Source: Nocardia rhamnosiphila NBRC 108938
GTDB taxonomy: Bacteria > Actinomycetota > Actinomycetes > Mycobacteriales > Mycobacteriaceae
DNA: 64,000 nucleotides
NCBI RefSeq assembly: GCF_000720425.1
Contig: NZ_JOAJ01000012.1
Location: 109,715-173,714, forward strand
Reading direction: 5' to 3'
In this document: in pieces, positions 63,958 to 64,000 of the stretch
How positions within the stretch are numbered: the first letter of the stretch is position 1
Layout of the letters: every line of letters starts with the position of its first letter
Translations under genes and position numbers: made by a program
The notes under the pieces: model-generated
Database searches by the model: none
What the model was told of the DNA's origin: nothing
Seen by the model: the letters and a program-made list of their open reading frames with translations, nothing else

Positions 63958-64000
63958 GTGAAATCGACCGTCAAGTACCTGCTCACCGGTGTGGCCGCGA
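63958..64000 (+). CDS. Start of a probable secreted protein (truncated by window)
   Basis: GTG 63958 follows CGAGGAG by 6-7 bases. The 14 visible residues (MKSTVKYLLTGVAA) look like the start of a signal peptide: two lysines, then a hydrophobic run. The rest lies outside the window, so no family can be named. Confidence 0.55.
   Translation, partial: MKSTVKYLLTGVAA

Overview
The window is GC-rich DNA with short intergenic gaps, many GTG starts and many ATGA overlaps. It reads as chromosome of a mycolic-acid actinobacterium, most like Nocardia. Supporting markers are an Lsr2-type nucleoid protein, a SigB/F-type sigma factor, a RamB/PrpR-type short-chain fatty acyl regulator beside prpDBC, a mycofactocin-type SDR, KstR-like TetR regulators and a very large SARP/AfsR-type regulator. 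The genus is inferred from gene content only.

Layout. 1-3306: end of a probable biosynthetic operon (type III PLP decarboxylase of the Y4yA/SbnH kind, cysteine-synthase-like enzyme, MATE exporter). 3412-9699: small regulators and hypothetical genes, including a MarR-fold protein with a lipoprotein signal, a perfect 12-copy 7-bp repeat before a VOC gene, Lsr2, and a divergent WDGH-motif protein / ADP-ribosylglycohydrolase pair. 10106-14291: P450, cysteine-rich copper-binding protein, AraC regulator, sigma factor. 14398-29703: a lipid/steroid-type catabolic neighbourhood (flavin monooxygenase, acyl-CoA ligase, three SDRs, SCP-x-type thiolase, LLM oxidoreductase, with TetR and IclR regulators). 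29712-38864: small membrane protein, NDH-2, ATP-grasp enzyme, two hydrolases, large catalase, LysE exporter. 39074-41554: a flavohemoprotein gene broken by a one-base deletion, a tandem-MerR regulator and a DUF6194 gene. 41577-48030: the methylcitrate operon prpD-prpB-prpC, its probable regulator, and a cobalamin riboswitch in the regulator's leader. 48550-64000: tRNA-Pro with a strong terminator, then a patchy region with transposase remnants, pseudogenes, a P450, a DoxX operon, an MFS/FMN-reductase/SARP cluster, a resistance-type kinase and a hydrolase/TetR pair.

How the parts work together. The most striking arrangement is at 41.6-48.0 kb. The methylcitrate cycle removes propionyl-CoA without B12, whereas the alternative methylmalonyl-CoA mutase route needs B12. 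A cobalamin riboswitch pointing at the gene for the likely prp regulator would let the cell choose between these routes according to B12 supply. The promoter region of prpD carries five copies of a TTGC(N)GAA-like motif that could be the regulator's target. The link between riboswitch and regulator is inferred from position and orientation; the riboswitch itself is clear in the sequence.
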